Below are positions 5,325-10,895 of a stretch of 11,027 nt of DNA, piece by piece. The notes under the pieces were generated by a model, which was given only the letters and a program-made list of their open reading frames with translations, was not told the origin of the DNA and did not search any database. Position 1 is the first letter of the stretch. Each line of letters begins with the position of its first letter. The DNA comes from a bacterium. Lineage in GTDB: Bacteria; Patescibacteriota; Minisyncoccia; Phycocordibacterales; UBA10002. The position numbers were made by a program, and so were the translations under genes. The DNA is taken from assembly GCA_030649775.1 (NCBI GenBank), contig JAUSFR010000081.1, positions 1 to 11,027 on the forward strand, given 5' to 3'.

Positions 5325-6176
5325 ATGCGAAACTTCATGGAAATGCTCCGAGCCAAATGGGAAGAGGGTAAGTTCGTCTGCGTCGGACTGGACAGCGAAC
5401 TTGCAAAAATCCCCAGCTTCGTCACCCATCACAGCCAAAACCCCGTGATTACCTTCAATCGTGAAATCATTGAGGCCACCCGCGACATCGCCGGCGCCTA
5501 CAAGCCCAACATTGCGTTTTTCGCGAGCCGTGGGACCGAGGGCATTCGTGACCTTGTCACTACCGTGGGGATTATCAAAGAGGTTGCACCAAGTGTGCCA
5601 ATTATCCTTGACGCCAAACGCGCCGATATTGGAAATACCAACCTTGGCTACGTCATAGAGGCCTTTGTAATGATTGACGCCGACGCGGTAACCGTTAACC
5701 CCTACTTCGGAAGTGAAGCCCTGCTCCCCTTTCTTGGTCAAAAAGAAAAAGGGGTCATCGTTCTCTGTCGCACCTCAAACAAAGGCGCGGCGGAATTTCA
5801 AAACCTCATCACCGAAAGCGAGTTTGGCAAGATACCCCTGTACCAGGTCGTTGCTCACAGCGTGGCAAAAAAGTGGAATACGGCGGGCAACTGCGCTCTC
5901 GTGTTTGGAGCCACCGCTCCTGCTGAACTTGCTATTGGTCGGAGTATTGTCGGAGACGACTTCCCTCTCCTTATTCCCGGCATCGGAAAGCAAGGCGGTG
6001 ATTTGGAAAAAACAGTGAATGCCGGAAAGGACAGCGCGGGACGGGGAATGATTATCAATTCCTCAAGCGGTATCATCTTCGCCTCAAGTGAAGAAGACTT
6101 TGCCGAAGCGGCCCGTCGCGAAACGGAAAAACTGCACAATGGTATAACCGAAATCCTGAAAGGAATCAAGGTATGA
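5325..6176 (+). CDS. pyrF: Orotidine 5'-phosphate decarboxylase (type 2)
   Basis: The 283-residue protein converts OMP to UMP, the last step of pyrimidine synthesis. It shows the type-2 (mycobacterial-like, about 270 aa) pattern: VGLDSELAKIP near the N-terminus (residues 20-30), the catalytic DAKRADIGNT (96-105, with D96, K98 and D101), VTVNPYFGSEAL (122-133) and the phosphate-binding PGIGKQGGD (218-226). All expected catalytic residues are present. A TACACC box at 5311-5316 sits 8 nt before the ATG, so translation may be leaderless. The stop TGA overlaps the ATG of the next gene (ATGA), so the two are translationally coupled. The partner is a phosphoribosyltransferase resembling the preceding enzyme of the pathway, supporting a two-gene UMP module. 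Confidence 0.95.
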   Translation: MRNFMEMLRAKWEEGKFVCVGLDSELAKIPSFVTHHSQNPVITFNREIIEATRDIAGAYKPNIAFFASRGTEGIRDLVTTVGIIKEVAPSVPIILDAKRADIGNTNLGYVIEAFVMIDADAVTVNPYFGSEALLPFLGQKEKGVIVLCRTSNKGAAEFQNLITESEFGKIPLYQVVAHSVAKKWNTAGNCALVFGATAPAELAIGRSIVGDDFPLLIPGIGKQGGDLEKTVNAGKDSAGRGMIINSSSGIIFASSEEDFAEAARRETEKLHNGITEILKGIKV

Positions 6177-6925
6177 CCATTATCACCCCTTCGGGCGGAG
6201 ATTCCTTGGAGGAACTCGCAAAAGCATGCAACGCCCTCTACCTCTGTCCGAAAGACGCTGACGGCAAACGACTCGGCCCTCTCGTCCCCTACGCGGGCAA
6301 AGGTCCAGATGGCAAAAACCTCGTGGGTGATGTGTACTTCAATTTCCGGAGAATTGAAGAATATCCTTTAGTCGTTGAGTCCTTCGCGGAACAACTTCTG
6401 TCTAAACTCCTCTCCCCAACAAGAGAGCTCACGTTTGATACCGTCTGCGGTATTCCGCACGGTGGAAGGACGCTGGGGCAAGCATTTGCGCGGGTTGCCA
6501 AAAGACGTTTCGTGTATGCCGACAAGGTACCTATACCTACTGAATCTGGAAAAAAACAAGAGTATGTGTGGGACCTATCACAGTTTTCCTTTGAACAAGG
6601 AGAATCACTCCTCGTCATGGAGGATGTCATCAACAACCTCCAAAACACCGACAAAACCCTGGAGGAAATCGCGAAGACGGGAGCAACAGTTGTGTACCTC
6701 GGCGCAGGACTTAATCGTTCACCTTTCGCGGACAAGTCCTACACGCCGAAAACCGGACTGTACGCGAACCACGTACTACCAATCGTGTGCGCCATCCGTA
6801 ACCCCTTCCCCGAATACACCCAAGATGACCCCGCGGTTTCGGAGGATATCGCCAAGGGAAACATTGAGTGGGAGGTCAAGAAAAACTGGAGAAGGCTGGT
6901 GCAGGCAATGAACAGGGCTTCCTAG
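6173..6925 (+). CDS. Orotate phosphoribosyltransferase-like protein with altered PRPP loop
   Basis: This 250-residue protein fits a type I phosphoribosyltransferase. FDTVCGIPHGGRTLGQAFARV (residues 88-108) is the usual strand and PPi-loop region, and LLVMEDVINN (146-155) lies where the PRPP-binding motif belongs. The two acidic residues E150 and D151 are present, but the following T-T/G-G turn that binds the PRPP phosphate is replaced by INNLQN. The start overlaps the pyrF stop by 4 nt, so it is co-translated with PyrF. OPRT supplies OMP to PyrF, which makes OPRT the natural guess. The long N-terminus (LVPYAGKGPDGKNLVGDVYF, 37-56) resembles nothing I can name. It may be a working OPRT of a divergent lineage, or a PRTase-fold protein with a regulatory role. 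A terminator follows at 6950. Confidence 0.75.
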   Translation: MTIITPSGGDSLEELAKACNALYLCPKDADGKRLGPLVPYAGKGPDGKNLVGDVYFNFRRIEEYPLVVESFAEQLLSKLLSPTRELTFDTVCGIPHGGRTLGQAFARVAKRRFVYADKVPIPTESGKKQEYVWDLSQFSFEQGESLLVMEDVINNLQNTDKTLEEIAKTGATVVYLGAGLNRSPFADKSYTPKTGLYANHVLPIVCAIRNPFPEYTQDDPAVSEDIAKGNIEWEVKKNWRRLVQAMNRAS

Positions 6926-6949
6926 CCCTTCACACATCAGGCAAAGTAG

Positions 6950-6977
6950 ACAACGTGAGTGACACACGTTGTTTTTT
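6950..6977 (+). terminator. Intrinsic terminator of the pyrF operon
   Basis: ACAACGTG (6950-6957) pairs perfectly with CACGTTGT (6965-6972) around a 7-nt loop; the T run extends to 6977. On the minus strand the stem abuts the end of the DUF5654-like gene, but the following T tract there is weak. Confidence 0.88.
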
Positions 6978-7257
6978 ATACTTTTATGTTTTTGTCGTCC
7001 TCTGTTTTGAGCAGACGGACAAGATACACCGAGAGCGCGACCACGATGATGCTGATGAGCACGGCATAGACAAACTTGGCGGGAATGCTGTCTTTCCCGA
7101 GCGGAAAAATATATTCAATCAGCGCTTTTATAGCGTCGTTCCACGCAAGTCCCGCCACGAGACCGAGGCCTCCCGTAATGAAGCCAAGTGTCCGCTCCCG
7201 CACTTCCCTCCGGAGCGCCTTCCCTTCTTCTTTCACTTTTTCAAAAACCGGCTCCAT
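6976..7257 (-). CDS. DUF5654-like two-helix membrane protein
   Basis: The 93-residue protein has an amphipathic charged N-terminus (residues 1-22), a first hydrophobic segment around 23-52 containing FITGGLGLVAGLAWNDAIKA, and a second helix at about 62-84, then a charged tail. The LVAGLAWNDAIK segment resembles DUF5654 proteins, common in Patescibacteria and some archaea. Their function is unknown. It is the last gene of a minus-strand run with hicBA and the HAD gene, but it is separated from hicA by a 7-nt repeat array. No Shine-Dalgarno precedes the ATG. Confidence 0.75.
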   Translation of the reverse strand: MEPVFEKVKEEGKALRREVRERTLGFITGGLGLVAGLAWNDAIKALIEYIFPLGKDSIPAKFVYAVLISIIVVALSVYLVRLLKTEDDKNIKV

Positions 7258-7264
7258 GCGCGTA

Positions 7265-7306
7265 GTTAAAAGTTGTAAGTTTAAAGTTTAAAGTAAAAAA
7301 TTAAAT
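7265..7306 (-). repeat. 7-nt tandem array directly 3' of hicA
   Basis: On the plus strand the units are GTTAAAA, GTTGTAA, GTTTAAA, GTTTAAA, GTAAAAA and ATTAAAT. In the hicA sense they read as NNNNACT heptamers (TTTTACT, TTAAACT, TTAAACT, TACAACT, TTTAACT). The array includes the hicA stop codon TAA (7301-7303) and runs toward the start of the DUF5654-like gene. It may also hold that gene's AT-rich promoter. Confidence 0.75.
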
Positions 7307-7513
7307 TGAGTTCCACTTGTCCCGGGAAATACCTCCCTGTCGAAGAATTTCCGCCAACAGTCCTCTTGAGATTTCTCCTTTATGGGGATTAGGAATGCGA
7401 AGTTTGAATGTCCCGCGAACCATAAACAAGTGTCGCCCGCCGGAATAGGGACCCACAAAACCAAGTAGACGAAGTCTTCGTACGAGCTCTTTCAGCGTAA
7501 TACTGTTAAGCAT
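7301..7513 (-). CDS. hicA: HicA-type toxin (mRNA interferase)
   Basis: This 70-residue protein matches the compact double-stranded-RNA-binding-like HicA fold. It has an N-terminal helix LKELVRRLRLLGF (residues 7-19), the glycine/histidine strand GPYSGGRHLFM (21-31) with the likely catalytic His28, FKLRIPNPHKGEI (36-48), and a C-terminal helix SRGLLAEILRQGGIS (49-63) with the usual IL-x-Q-x-GIS ending. HicA cleaves mRNA when not bound by HicB. The first 8 nt overlap the end of hicB, so toxin translation is coupled to antitoxin translation. The order (antitoxin first) is the reverse of the classic hicAB order. The stop codon is embedded in a 7-nt repeat array. Confidence 0.85.
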   Translation of the reverse strand: MLNSITLKELVRRLRLLGFVGPYSGGRHLFMVRGTFKLRIPNPHKGEISRGLLAEILRQGGISRDKWNSI

Positions 7514-7751
7514 TTTTGAGTGTATGTCGCTGGTCTATTGATACCGAAAACCCCGGAATCTTTTTATCCATTTTGAGCGAAAGTACCATCCAGTCTTCCA
7601 AAACCTCCTGGAGCTCTTTTTTGCAACCTGAAAGTGTCCGTGCGTTTGCCCAGACACCCCGAATGCCTAAAATGTCGCCAAAATAGGTACCGTCGGAAAG
7701 CCGCTTAAATCGCGCCTTTCTCATTTGTTGTAAAATGTAATGGCTAAGCAT
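7506..7751 (-). CDS. hicB: HicB-type antitoxin (short form)
   Basis: The 81-residue protein has the N-terminal HicB fold: ARFKRLSDGTYFGDILGIRGVWANARTL (residues 13-40) resembles the family pattern with D-G-x-Y-F and G-x-x-G-V-W-A, followed by ELQEVLEDWMVLSLKM (46-61) and IPGF (65-68). HicB binds and neutralises HicA. Many HicB proteins carry a C-terminal HTH or ribbon-helix-helix domain for autoregulation; this one ends soon after the core, so such a domain is missing or very short. The ATG lies 6 nt after an extended -10 box (TGGTATAGT), so the message is effectively leaderless. Confidence 0.82.
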   Translation of the reverse strand: MLSHYILQQMRKARFKRLSDGTYFGDILGIRGVWANARTLSGCKKELQEVLEDWMVLSLKMDKKIPGFSVSIDQRHTLKNA

Positions 7752-7757
7752 AGGCGC

Positions 7758-7766
7758 ACTATACCA
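7758..7766 (-). promoter_or_regulatory. hicB: Extended -10 promoter of hicBA
   Basis: On the minus strand TGGTATAGT fits an extended -10 element (TGN plus TATAGT). It ends 6 nt before the hicB ATG. No good -35 is present at standard spacing; the upstream sequence is the edge of the 7-nt repeat array. Confidence 0.5.
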
Positions 7767-7782
7767 TCTTTTCCGCTGTCTA

Positions 7783-7853
7783 ACTACTAATATCTAATTT
7801 CTAATGTCTATTTTTCTACTGTCTACTTGTCTACTGTCTTGTGTCTATCTCAT
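7783..7853 (-). repeat. 7-nt periodic array overlapping the 3' end of the HAD gene
   Basis: On the plus strand the units are TAACTAC, TAATATC, TAATTTC, TAATGTC, TATTTTTC, TACTGTC, TACTTGTC, TACTGTC, TTGTGTC: mostly 7 nt, two of 8 nt, with constant TA start and mostly TC end. In the HAD sense the array begins inside the last codons and contains the TAG stop (7831-7833), so the final residues DTRQ are written by repeat DNA. It continues almost to the hicBA promoter. Confidence 0.8.
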
Positions 7854-8547
7854 AAATCACATCCTTCCTTTCCACCACCACTCGCCATCCGCTTCGCTTC
7901 GCGTGCGCGAACAGTTTCGCGTTCGGGTTGAAGCAAATCGGCTCACTCACGAGTTCCAGAAATGCAATATCGCTCTCGGTGTCTCCCACTCCGATAGAAC
8001 CCGTAAGAGTAAGCCCCTCTTTCGCCACGGCGTGTTGCACAACCGCGGCTTTATTGAGCATAAATGTCTCCTCCGTAATTTTTCCGGTAAACCGTTCCGT
8101 GGGACCGGTTTCGTAAATCAGTCCGTACACTTTATTAAAACCAAGTCGTTTACAGAAGTGGTCCAGCACACTTTTTGGCGAGTGCGAGACCGCAAGCAAA
8201 AAATAATCTTTCTTTTTGAGGTCCTTGATAAGGTCGCGGGTAAAGCGGTACACGCGGTCTTTTTGGTCCGCAACCACTTCCTCGCCGATACGGCTAAAGT
8301 CGGCGTACTCCACGCCCTTAATATTTTGCACGAACACCTTGACGACCGCCATAATGTACTCCTCGTAGCTTCCCTTGCGGTCAAGCCACGCCTGTTTCTG
8401 ACGCGCGAACTCCTGTGCCTTCTGCTTGCTGAAAATGCCCTCATCAATAAGCCTATCCACGATTTGGATAAGGAGGCTTGAGCGGAAAATCGTCCCGTCT
8501 ATATCAAAAATGGCGACTTTCTTCCCAGACGTTTTTTCGGAAGTCAT
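7831..8547 (-). CDS. HAD-superfamily phosphatase, phosphoserine-phosphatase-like (HAD-IB type)
   Basis: The 238-residue protein carries all HAD motifs: FDIDGT (residues 14-19; nucleophile D15, acid/base D17), motif II serine in AVSHSP (S121), K166 in the LNKAAVV helix and motif IV GDTESD (188-193). The C1 helical cap between residues 25 and 100, about 75 residues long, and the SHSP loop resemble HAD-IB enzymes (SerB and relatives). The substrate is a small phosphomonoester that cannot be named from sequence. The start codon has no Shine-Dalgarno and lies directly after an AT-rich box; the promoter region is shared divergently with the plus-strand gene at 8653. Downstream, hicB follows after a 79-nt gap filled mainly by the repeat array. 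Confidence 0.85.
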   Translation of the reverse strand: MTSEKTSGKKVAIFDIDGTIFRSSLLIQIVDRLIDEGIFSKQKAQEFARQKQAWLDRKGSYEEYIMAVVKVFVQNIKGVEYADFSRIGEEVVADQKDRVYRFTRDLIKDLKKKDYFLLAVSHSPKSVLDHFCKRLGFNKVYGLIYETGPTERFTGKITEETFMLNKAAVVQHAVAKEGLTLTGSIGVGDTESDIAFLELVSEPICFNPNAKLFAHAKRSGWRVVVERKDVIYEIDTRQ

Positions 8548-8600
8548 ACCTATACGCTACTACTGGTGCCTCTCTATTGCAACGGCTGGCCTATGAGGAA

Positions 8601-8652
8601 TAGCTTGACTATCAAAAAGCTAGACGTAAGCTATGGAAAGAGGAGACTACTT
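8601..8652 (+). promoter_or_regulatory. Promoter, inverted repeat and Shine-Dalgarno of the 156-residue protein gene
   Basis: TTGACT (8605-8610) and TAAGCT (8627-8632) are separated by 16 nt. An inverted repeat, TAGCTT (8601-8606) with AAGCTA (8617-8622), overlaps the -35, and AAGCTA recurs at 8628-8633 over the -10, which looks like an operator. A clear Shine-Dalgarno (AGAGGAG, about 8639-8645) precedes ATG 8653 by 7 nt. Confidence 0.45.
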
Positions 8653-9123
8653 ATGAAGAATTCAGAAACTTCCGATGATTCATTGCCTAGTGTGCTCATT
8701 TACACCTCATGGAACGAAACATACGCGGTAGAAATGCAACTCCAGGGGCTCTGTCGCCGTCTCAAGGTGTTCAGTCGAGCAGATACTCTTTTGCGCTTCA
8801 TGGAAGGCATTGGTGCCACCTATGAAATCATTCTTCTGATGCCCCGCGCAGACCGAAATACCAGAGCGCTCTCTACGAGACTTGCCGAGATGCAAGACGA
8901 CGGGGTATGTATCACGTTTACGATTGAGGAACGCTCTATTTTCTACGGTTTTTTTGACGGCGACACTCACGAACAGGTGTGCGGTGAAGAAGCATTTTTC
9001 GCACCTGTCCTTGAGAATATCTTTTCCCGCCTCTACCTCTCCTATGATTGGCGACTGCTCCTTGAAGTGGCGAAGCGGACACACTCGGACAGCGCGAAGC
9101 TACTCCGAGCACCTCTCAACTGA
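8653..9123 (+). CDS. Unknown 156-residue cytoplasmic protein
   Basis: No family is recognised. There is no signal peptide or membrane segment. The order looks alpha/beta: strand SVLIYTS (residues 13-19), helix AVEMQLQGLCRRL (25-37), strand KVF, helix DTLLRFMEGIG, strand EIILLMP (58-64), helix TRALSTRLAEMQDD, strand VCITFTIEE, then a helical end. This spacing recalls a degenerate receiver-like or Rossmann-like domain, but the acidic phospho-acceptor pocket of receivers is not evident. The start is chosen at 8653 because of the strong AGAGGAG Shine-Dalgarno; GTG 8566 and ATG 8593 upstream in frame lack one and lie in the promoter. It is divergent from the HAD gene and ends at a strong terminator. 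Confidence 0.7.
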   Translation: MKNSETSDDSLPSVLIYTSWNETYAVEMQLQGLCRRLKVFSRADTLLRFMEGIGATYEIILLMPRADRNTRALSTRLAEMQDDGVCITFTIEERSIFYGFFDGDTHEQVCGEEAFFAPVLENIFSRLYLSYDWRLLLEVAKRTHSDSAKLLRAPLN

Positions 9124-9149
9124 AGGTGGAGTTTCCCACCAAACGCAAA

Positions 9150-9185
9150 GGCGCCGTGAAAACTCACGGCGCCCTTTTTCTTTTC
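9150..9185 (+). terminator. Intrinsic terminator after the 156-residue protein gene
   Basis: A perfect 10-bp stem, GGCGCCGTGA (9150-9159) with TCACGGCGCC (9164-9173), has loop AAAC and is followed by CTTTTTCTTTT. On the minus strand, downstream of metK, the same stem is preceded by A but followed only by CTTTG, so it would be a weaker terminator for metK. Confidence 0.9.
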
Positions 9186-9216
9186 GCTTTTTATTTGTTC
9201 CTATTCCCTCTTCTTT

Positions 9217-9250
9217 CCTAGTGCCTAAAGCCTTCTTGCCTAGCGCCTAA
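9217..9250 (-). repeat. Heptamer repeat (TAGGCNN) downstream of metK
   Basis: In metK sense the array reads TTAGGCG, CTAGGCA, AGAAGGC, TTTAGGCA, CTAGG: the same TAGGC core and about 7-nt period as the array after the S1 gene, with one degenerate unit. The plus-strand string at 9217-9232 is the exact reverse complement of 1420-1435. It starts 18 nt after the metK stop codon. Confidence 0.75.
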
Positions 9251-9268
9251 TCTCACTGTTCGTATTCT

Positions 9269-10324
9269 CTACATCTTGATAACTTTCTCCCACGGAAGTC
9301 CCTTCTTGCCGAAGTGACCGTAGGCGGCGGTCTCCTGATACCACGGCTTTCGCAGGTCAAGTCGGTCAATAATCGCAAGCGGACGAAAATCAAAATGCTT
9401 TTTGACGAGTGACGCAAGGCTCTTTCCCTTCTCGTCAATCGCGTGCACCATAAGTGGGTCAATGTGTCCGATGGCGTAGGCAACGGAGACGAGACAATCT
9501 TTGGCATAGCCGTTCGCGACTAAGTTCTTCGCGACATATCGGCACATATAGGCAGCGGAGCGGTCTACCTTGGTGAGGTCCTTTCCGGAAAACGCGCCTC
9601 CACCGTGACAGATGAGTCCTCCGTAGGTGTCCACCATAATCTTGCGTCCGGTAAGTCCCGCGTCTGCTTCAAATCCTCCTTGAACGAAACTGCCTGTCGG
9701 ATTGACGAGCACTTCAATATCCTTAAGCGAGCCAATGAGCGGAGCGATAATTTTCTTCGTCACGGTCTCCGTCACTTCGTCATGCAAGGCACTCTTGTCG
9801 TGCTGGGTAGAGACCAGCGCGGTCGCAATCTTGCCGTCCAAAATGGTAATTTGCGTTTTGCCGTCAGGTTTCAGCCATTTGATCTCTTTTTTCTCTCGAG
9901 CCTCCTGAAGTCGCTTTGCCATCTTGTGCACGAGCACGACACCCATAGGCAAAAATTCGGGAGTTTCCGTGGTAGCGAAGCCGTACATAATTCCCTGGTC
10001 GCCCGCCCCTCCCGTATTCACACCCTGCGCGATATCAGGCGACTGCTGGACAATAAAGACTTGGATATCCAAAGGTTTGGTGTAACCGATACTTCGGTAC
10101 ACGCTTGCGGCAATTTTCTTGTAGTCCACCTTCGCCTTGGTCGTCACCTCTCCGCCAAGCACGAGATGTCCGTGACTGCCGAAGGTTTCCACCGCGACCC
10201 GACTCATCGGGTCCTGACGGAGGCATTCGTCCAAAATGGCGTCCGAGATTTGGTCACAGACTTTGTCGGGGTGACCATTGGTTACACTTTCTACGGTATA
10301 GGTTCTTCGGTCGTGAATATGCAT
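9269..10324 (-). CDS. metK: S-adenosylmethionine synthetase
   Basis: This 351-residue enzyme makes S-adenosylmethionine from methionine and ATP. Family motifs are intact: ESVTNGHPDKVCDQISDAI (residues 12-30), the GGAGDQG loop (105-111), the glycine-rich GGGAFSGKD (241-249) with KVDRSAAYMCRYVAKN just after it (252-267), and ETAAYGHFG near the end (331-339). E. coli MetK has 384 residues, so this one is a little short. The start is taken at ATG 10324, giving the typical N-terminus (RRTYTVESVT). The frame continues upstream to a GTG at 10435, but those 37 residues are not family-like. No Shine-Dalgarno is seen. A SAM-I riboswitch upstream puts the gene under feedback by its own product. SAM made here is the methyl donor expected by the MMT-like enzyme at 2663. 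Confidence 0.95.
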   Translation of the reverse strand: MHIHDRRTYTVESVTNGHPDKVCDQISDAILDECLRQDPMSRVAVETFGSHGHLVLGGEVTTKAKVDYKKIAASVYRSIGYTKPLDIQVFIVQQSPDIAQGVNTGGAGDQGIMYGFATTETPEFLPMGVVLVHKMAKRLQEAREKKEIKWLKPDGKTQITILDGKIATALVSTQHDKSALHDEVTETVTKKIIAPLIGSLKDIEVLVNPTGSFVQGGFEADAGLTGRKIMVDTYGGLICHGGGAFSGKDLTKVDRSAAYMCRYVAKNLVANGYAKDCLVSVAYAIGHIDPLMVHAIDEKGKSLASLVKKHFDFRPLAIIDRLDLRKPWYQETAAYGHFGKKGLPWEKVIKM

Positions 10325-10524
10325 GGTTGATTTTGTTAATCGAACCGAGCCCGCGAGGTGAGATGTTACAAAATCACCACCCTGTGTACTACTCGGTTTA
10401 GATGCGGTTAATAAAATAGACTTTTGTGGCGACACAAATGCTCGTTGGGTGTTCCATGGTACGGTCGCCTAGTACACGGGGTCCTCCAGAACTTAGTCGC
10501 TTTGCTCCTTAGTTGTGGGGAAAT
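10325..10524 (-). promoter_or_regulatory. metK: metK leader downstream of the riboswitch terminator
   Basis: About 200 nt separate the riboswitch terminator from the metK ATG, with no gene recognised. Just before the ATG an 8-bp perfect inverted repeat, GATTTTGT (10329-10336) and ACAAAATC (10368-10375), encloses 31 nt. A 19-codon ORF begins at ATG 10457 on the minus strand, without a well-placed Shine-Dalgarno, and is probably fortuitous. Confidence 0.4.
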
Positions 10525-10560
10525 TAAAAAACCTTTCCCTCAAGGAAAGATTTTTGTGTA
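10525..10560 (-). terminator. Riboswitch expression platform: terminator of the SAM-I switch
   Basis: On the minus strand ATCTTTCC (plus 10544-10551) pairs with GGAAAGGT (plus 10531-10538) around a 5-nt loop, followed by a T run. The 5' arm is also complementary to GGGAAGAT (plus 10563-10570), the 3' edge of the aptamer, so antiterminator and terminator are mutually exclusive. This is the standard SAM-off design. Confidence 0.85.
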
Positions 10561-10652
10561 GTATCTTCCCTTGCGGGCTGGATGGAGCACCGTCCCAAAG
10601 GGGTGGTTGCTGACGGGTCGCGGAGCCAGTGCTCTCGCCGTCTCTTGATATC
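10561..10652 (-). ncRNA. SAM-I (S-box) riboswitch aptamer
   Basis: Read on the minus strand this holds the S-box landmarks in order: TATCAAGAGACGGCGAGAG, then CACTGGCTCC, CAGCAACC (the conserved GCAACC), GACGGTGCTCCATCC (the conserved GGTGC-TNNNTCC) and a closing GGGAAGATAC. The P1 stem is short (TATC with GATA plus flanking pairs). It lies between a good promoter and a terminator, and 237 nt upstream of the metK start. S-box RNAs bind SAM and, when occupied, favour terminator formation. Confidence 0.93.
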
Positions 10653-10671
10653 GCTATTCAGTTGTCTCAAC

Positions 10672-10700
10672 ATAATAGCTAACTCCACCAACATATGCAA
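10672..10700 (-). promoter_or_regulatory. metK: Promoter of the SAM riboswitch-metK transcript
   Basis: On the minus strand TTGCAT (plus 10695-10700) is followed by exactly 17 nt and TATTAT (plus 10672-10677). Transcription would start near 10665, about a dozen bases before the aptamer. Confidence 0.65.
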
Positions 10701-10750
10701 TGTTACGAGTCTTCTTAAAGTGTTCTTCTACTAAGCACTAACCGCTACAC

Positions 10751-10795
10751 GCCCGTCCGAACGGATGTTCATCCGGGCGGGCTAAACGCTTTTTT
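10751..10795 (+). terminator. Strong GC hairpin followed by T run
   Basis: GCCCGTCC (10751-10758) pairs with GGGCGGGC (10775-10782), with one G-T pair. An inner hairpin, GGAT/ATCC, is closed by the loop GTTC. A run of six T follows at 10790-10795, about 8 nt downstream, which is further than usual. No plus-strand gene precedes it, so its role is unclear; on the minus strand it would be the 5' end of a transcript from the promoter at 10793-10820. Confidence 0.45.
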
Positions 10796-10842
10796 ATACC
10801 ACTTGATTCTTTTCTTGCAAAGAGTAGTCTTGAGGATAGTGT
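10793..10842. promoter_or_regulatory. Possible divergent promoters sharing a palindromic -35
   Basis: TTGCAA (10815-10820) is self-complementary. Sixteen nt away on the minus strand is TATAAA (plus 10793-10798); sixteen nt away on the plus strand is TAGTGT (10837-10842). The minus one would start a transcript with the GC hairpin at its 5' end; the plus one would serve the ORF at the right edge. Confidence 0.3.
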
Positions 10843-10895
10843 AAACCTAGACTTCTGAATTCGCAGTGGTAGAAATAATTTTTCTCACGTTCGGA

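Noticed and set aside
6173..6176. TGA recoded as glycine (code 25 of some Patescibacteria)
   Set aside because: pyrF ends properly at TGA in an ATGA overlap, and the 156-residue gene also ends at TGA, so the standard code fits.
7783..7853. CRISPR array
   Set aside because: Units are only 7 nt with no spacers and no cas gene is present; it is a short-period tandem array.
7804..8481. 225-codon plus-strand ORF
   Set aside because: It is the antisense shadow of the HAD phosphatase, which has all catalytic motifs.
9605..10330. 241-codon plus-strand ORF
   Set aside because: It is the antisense shadow of metK, whose motifs are intact on the minus strand.
10325..10435. GTG-started 37-residue extension of MetK
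   Set aside because: MetK proteins begin close to the RRTYTVESV segment; the extension is not family-like and covers the inverted repeat before the ATG.
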